DNA of 7,265 bases from DATFLK01 sp035267815 (lineage in GTDB: Bacteria > Pseudomonadota > Zetaproteobacteria > Mariprofundales > Mariprofundaceae). Positions 5,375 through 7,265 of the stretch are shown piece by piece (the first letter of the stretch is position 1; every line of letters starts with the position of its first letter). The notes below the pieces were generated by a model. The model was not told the origin of the DNA. It searched no databases and was given only the letters and a program-made list of their open reading frames with translations. The position numbers were made by a program, and so were the translations under genes. The stretch is taken from positions 1-7,265 of the forward strand of contig DATFLK010000122.1 of NCBI GenBank assembly GCA_035267815.1. Reading direction: 5' to 3'.

Positions 5375-6298
5375 CTAGGCGGCACTCTCCTCCACCTCGC
5401 CGGATGACTCGGAGACCGGCGGCAGAAGACTGTCAACGAACTGATCCGGATCGAACGGCAACAGGTCTTCCAGCGACTCGCCGACCCCGACATAGCGCAC
5501 GGGCAGACCAAACTGCCTGGAGAGCTGCAGCACAACCCCACCCTTGGCCGTACCGTCAAGCTTGGTGACAATCAGACCGGTGGTCCCGGCCGTCTCCCTG
5601 AAACGCTCCACCTGAACCAGGGCGTTCTGCCCTGTTCCGCCATCCACTACCTGCCACACCTCGTGCGGCGCACCATCCAGTGCCTTGCCAACCACACGCC
5701 GAACCTTGGCCAGTTCATCCATCAATCCACGGTCGGTCTGCACCCGTCCGGCCGTATCGACAATCACCACATCGAAATCGCGTGCCGCACCGCGGCTTAC
5801 CGCATCAAACGCCACCGCAGCAGGATCCGCCCCCTCATGCTGCCGCACGATCTCAGCACCGGCCCGTTCCACCCACACGGCCAGCTGCTCGACGGCGGCC
5901 GCACGGAAGGTGTCGGCGGCCCCCACCAGCACCCGTTTTCCGTCATGGCGAAACTGGGTGGCGAGCTTGCCGATGGTGGTCGTCTTGCCCGTGCCGTTGA
6001 CACCTACCACCAGCAACACCAGCGGCCCCTGTGCCGGCCACTCCACGGAGGACATCTCCGGAAAATGCGCCCGCATCGCATCACGAAGCCCATCCAGCGG
6101 CGCCTGCCGCGAGCCCCTGGCCTGCTGCACCAGTTCGGCCGAGAGGGTGGCACCGCAATCGGCCATGATCAGCGCATCCTCGACCTCCATCCATGCCGCC
6201 TCGGAGAGCGATCCCCGGCCACCTCCCGGTAGCATGCGGCCGATCCCTTCCCGGCTACGGCTCAATCCCTTTGCAAGGCGGGAAAAGAGTGACGCCAT
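5375..6298 (-). CDS. ftsY: FtsY, signal recognition particle receptor GTPase (short form)
   Basis: The 307-residue protein has the SRP-GTPase NG domains. The four-helix N domain (about 1-85) opens with the amphipathic, basic MASLFSRLAKGLSRSREGI, suited to membrane contact. The G domain carries the P-loop GVNGTGKTT (99-107), DTFRAAAVEQL (129-139, insertion-box start), DTAGR (181-185), TKLD (245-248) and GTAKGG (249-254), then GVGESLEDLLPF. FtsY pairs with Ffh-4.5S RNA and brings ribosomes making membrane proteins to SecYEG/YidC. It has none of the roughly 200-residue acidic A domain of E. coli FtsY (497 residues), but ends in a short acidic tail (SESSGEVEESAA). The first gene letters of Ffh (M domain) are absent, which separates it from Ffh. 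The ATG at 6298 has a perfect GGAGGT at 6305-6310; a longer reading to 6400 is rejected. It starts 22 bases after the lipoprotein stop, probably in one operon. Confidence 0.96.
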   Translation of the reverse strand: MASLFSRLAKGLSRSREGIGRMLPGGGRGSLSEAAWMEVEDALIMADCGATLSAELVQQARGSRQAPLDGLRDAMRAHFPEMSSVEWPAQGPLVLLVVGVNGTGKTTTIGKLATQFRHDGKRVLVGAADTFRAAAVEQLAVWVERAGAEIVRQHEGADPAAVAFDAVSRGAARDFDVVIVDTAGRVQTDRGLMDELAKVRRVVGKALDGAPHEVWQVVDGGTGQNALVQVERFRETAGTTGLIVTKLDGTAKGGVVLQLSRQFGLPVRYVGVGESLEDLLPFDPDQFVDSLLPPVSESSGEVEESAA

Positions 6299-6304
6299 TG
6301 CTAT

Positions 6305-6310
6305 ACCTCC
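6305..6310 (-). promoter_or_regulatory. Ribosome binding site of ftsY (GGAGGT), decides the start
   Basis: Perfect GGAGGT, 6 bases before the ATG at 6298. It lies between the lipoprotein stop (6321) and the ftsY start and rules out the 34-residue N-terminal extension that the open frame would allow. Confidence 0.85.
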
Positions 6311-6320
6311 ATCGTCAACA

Positions 6321-6893
6321 TCATATCTTTTCGAGTGCCTGGGCCAGGGTGCGCACCGAATCCGGCGTCTTGTCACCCAGGTATTTGCCGATATCGCCAT
6401 CCAGCTTCTTCACCACACCGTTGACCTCCGCACTCGGACTCTCCCGTAACAGGGCGGCGGTCGCTGCCAAGCTGACAGGACGGACATCGGTACAGGTCAG
6501 GTGATCCTGTGAAATGGCATCCAGAAAGTCGAAGGTATCTTCACCGGCGCTGTGGATATCGACGTGCATCTGTTGCTCGGCCGACATGCCGGACTGCTTC
6601 TGCGGCACCTTGCCCGGCTGATCCATCTCCATCTGCCCCATCATCTTGTGGATGCTGGCCATCTCCGGTCCGCCCATCGCCCTGCGCAGCAGCACCACGG
6701 AGGCATGCAGCAGCTTCGGTTGCGTCTCGGGACCGGCACAGACCGCCTGCGATGCCAACACCGCCGACTGTTTGACCATGCCCCGGATTTTATCGAGCGG
6801 CGCTTTCATTTTATCCTGGTCATGATGCGAGGAACCGCATCCGGCCAGCAACAACGCCAACAGCGCGAATACAAAAGGTTTCGAACGATTCAT
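6321..6893 (-). CDS. Small lipoprotein of unknown function with a Met/His-rich centre
   Basis: I do not recognise this 190-residue protein. It begins with a lipoprotein signal peptide: MNRSK, a hydrophobic core to residue 15 and the lipobox LAGC with Cys19 as the lipidated residue. Residues +2 and +3 are Gly-Ser, with no Asp at +2, so outer-membrane sorting by Lol is plausible. The mature part looks almost wholly alpha-helical. Residues 73-114 are rich in Met and His (for example MASIHKMMGQMEMDQ at 78-92, then MHVDIH at 109-114), and HH lies at 23-24. Apart from Cys19 there are exactly two Cys, at 52 and 134, which could form a disulfide. A good AAGGAG (6901-6906) precedes the ATG at a 7-base spacing. 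The start overlaps the stop of the TlpA-like gene (ATGA), so the two are translationally coupled; ftsY follows after 22 bases. Metal binding or redox linkage to the neighbour is inference only. Confidence 0.85.
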   Translation of the reverse strand: MNRSKPFVFALLALLLAGCGSSHHDQDKMKAPLDKIRGMVKQSAVLASQAVCAGPETQPKLLHASVVLLRRAMGGPEMASIHKMMGQMEMDQPGKVPQKQSGMSAEQQMHVDIHSAGEDTFDFLDAISQDHLTCTDVRPVSLAATAALLRESPSAEVNGVVKKLDGDIGKYLGDKTPDSVRTLAQALEKI

Positions 6894-7265
6894 GGTATCT
6901 CTCCTTTGCCAACAAGGGTATCGATCATTTTACGTGCGGCAGGTGATCCCCAGTCCCGTTCCCCGACGATACGGCCGATCATCCGGCCGTCGCGCCCGAT
7001 CAGATAGCTGGTGGGAAGTGCCCGAATCCGATAGCGATGGCGCACCGTGCCCGCCGCATCGAGCACCGAAGGGAAGCCAACATGGTACTCCTTTACAAAA
7101 CGAGCTACTCCGGAACGGTTGCCACGATCGACGTTGATGCCGAGAACCGCCATCTCCTCTCTGTGCTGTCTCCACAGCGCCTCAAGCTGCGGCATTTCAT
7201 GGCGACAGGCAATGCACCATGTCGCCCAGAAATGCAGGATCACCACCTTGCCACGCAGATCGGCA
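6890..7265 (-). CDS. TlpA/ResA-like thioredoxin-fold protein, 5' end outside the window
   Basis: The 124 visible residues enter from the window edge as ADLRGKVVILHFWATWCIACRHEMP, the classic TlpA/ResA/DsbE-type active-site strand and helix, with the redox motif CIAC at residues 17-20 of the visible part. LPTSYLI (83-89) carries the cis-Pro that faces the active site, and GERDWGSPAA (101-110) is a TlpA-type C-terminal motif. Family members are periplasmic, usually tethered by a signal anchor or lipid, and reduce disulfides in proteins such as apocytochromes c or copper-site precursors. The missing N-terminus would hold the export signal, so location is inferred. The reading frame runs through the edge; an internal GTG at 7246 is not the start, because residues before it match the family (DLRGKVV). 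It overlaps the lipoprotein gene by 4 bases (ATGA). The exact substrate cannot be told from sequence. Confidence 0.92.
   Translation of the reverse strand, partial: ADLRGKVVILHFWATWCIACRHEMPQLEALWRQHREEMAVLGINVDRGNRSGVARFVKEYHVGFPSVLDAAGTVRHRYRIRALPTSYLIGRDGRMIGRIVGERDWGSPAARKMIDTLVGKGEIP
6901..6906 (-). promoter_or_regulatory. Ribosome binding site of the lipoprotein gene (AAGGAG)
   Basis: AAGGAG lies 7 bases before the ATG at 6893, inside the 3' end of the TlpA-like gene. The strong site together with the ATGA overlap suggests efficient coupled translation. Confidence 0.75.

Noticed and set aside
6299..6400. 34-residue N-terminal extension of FtsY
   Set aside because: It overlaps the lipoprotein gene and has no ribosome site; the ATG at 6298 has GGAGGT and an FtsY-like amphipathic helix.
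5663..6449. Plus-strand open frames opposite ftsY
   Set aside because: Antisense to intact SRP-GTPase motifs, with Pro/Ser/Arg/Thr-rich low-complexity translations typical of shadow frames.

Overview
The window looks like a chromosomal housekeeping region of a moderately GC-rich Gram-negative bacterium, most likely a proteobacterium (gamma- or zeta-like). The evidence is an LPS-export permease (LptG type), an HflK/HflC pair followed by a DUF2065 gene, a lipoprotein with a classical lipobox, and FtsY and SuhB of proteobacterial type. I see no rRNA, tRNA, transposase, integrase or CRISPR array. No gene looks frameshifted; the two genes at the window edges are simply cut off.

Layout. Bases 1-45 (minus) hold the first 15 codons of mutM (fpg), cut by the left edge. 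Divergent from it is a gene for a tandem cyclic-nucleotide-binding-fold protein with no recognisable output domain (116-1045, plus). It converges on a three-gene minus-strand operon, hflK (2162-3256), hflC (1269-2162) and a DUF2065 small membrane protein (1061-1249). hflK and hflC are coupled by a TGATG overlap. Divergent from hflK across 166 bases is lptG (3423-4481, plus). lptG converges, with an 11-base gap, on a second minus-strand cluster. In transcription order that cluster is a TlpA-like thioredoxin-fold protein (6890-7265, 5' end outside the window), a small lipoprotein of unknown function (6321-6893, ATGA overlap), ftsY (5375-6298) and suhB (4493-5257).

Together the genes concern envelope biogenesis and quality control. 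FtsY targets membrane proteins to the translocon. HflKC controls FtsH proteolysis at the inner membrane. LptG helps pull LPS out of that membrane. The TlpA-like protein and the lipoprotein probably act in the periplasm. SuhB and MutM are general housekeeping enzymes.

The less ordinary items are: the TlpA-like/lipoprotein pair, whose lipoprotein has a Met/His-rich centre and two conserved-looking Cys; the CNB protein, in which both phosphate-binding cassettes lack the usual Arg and whose 3' end carries a C8 tract; two plus-strand genes with no Shine-Dalgarno but a -10-like hexamer 7-8 bases before the ATG; and a perfect 7-bp stem in the ftsY-suhB gap. I found no convincing previously undescribed multi-gene system. 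The TlpA-like/lipoprotein pair is the closest candidate.
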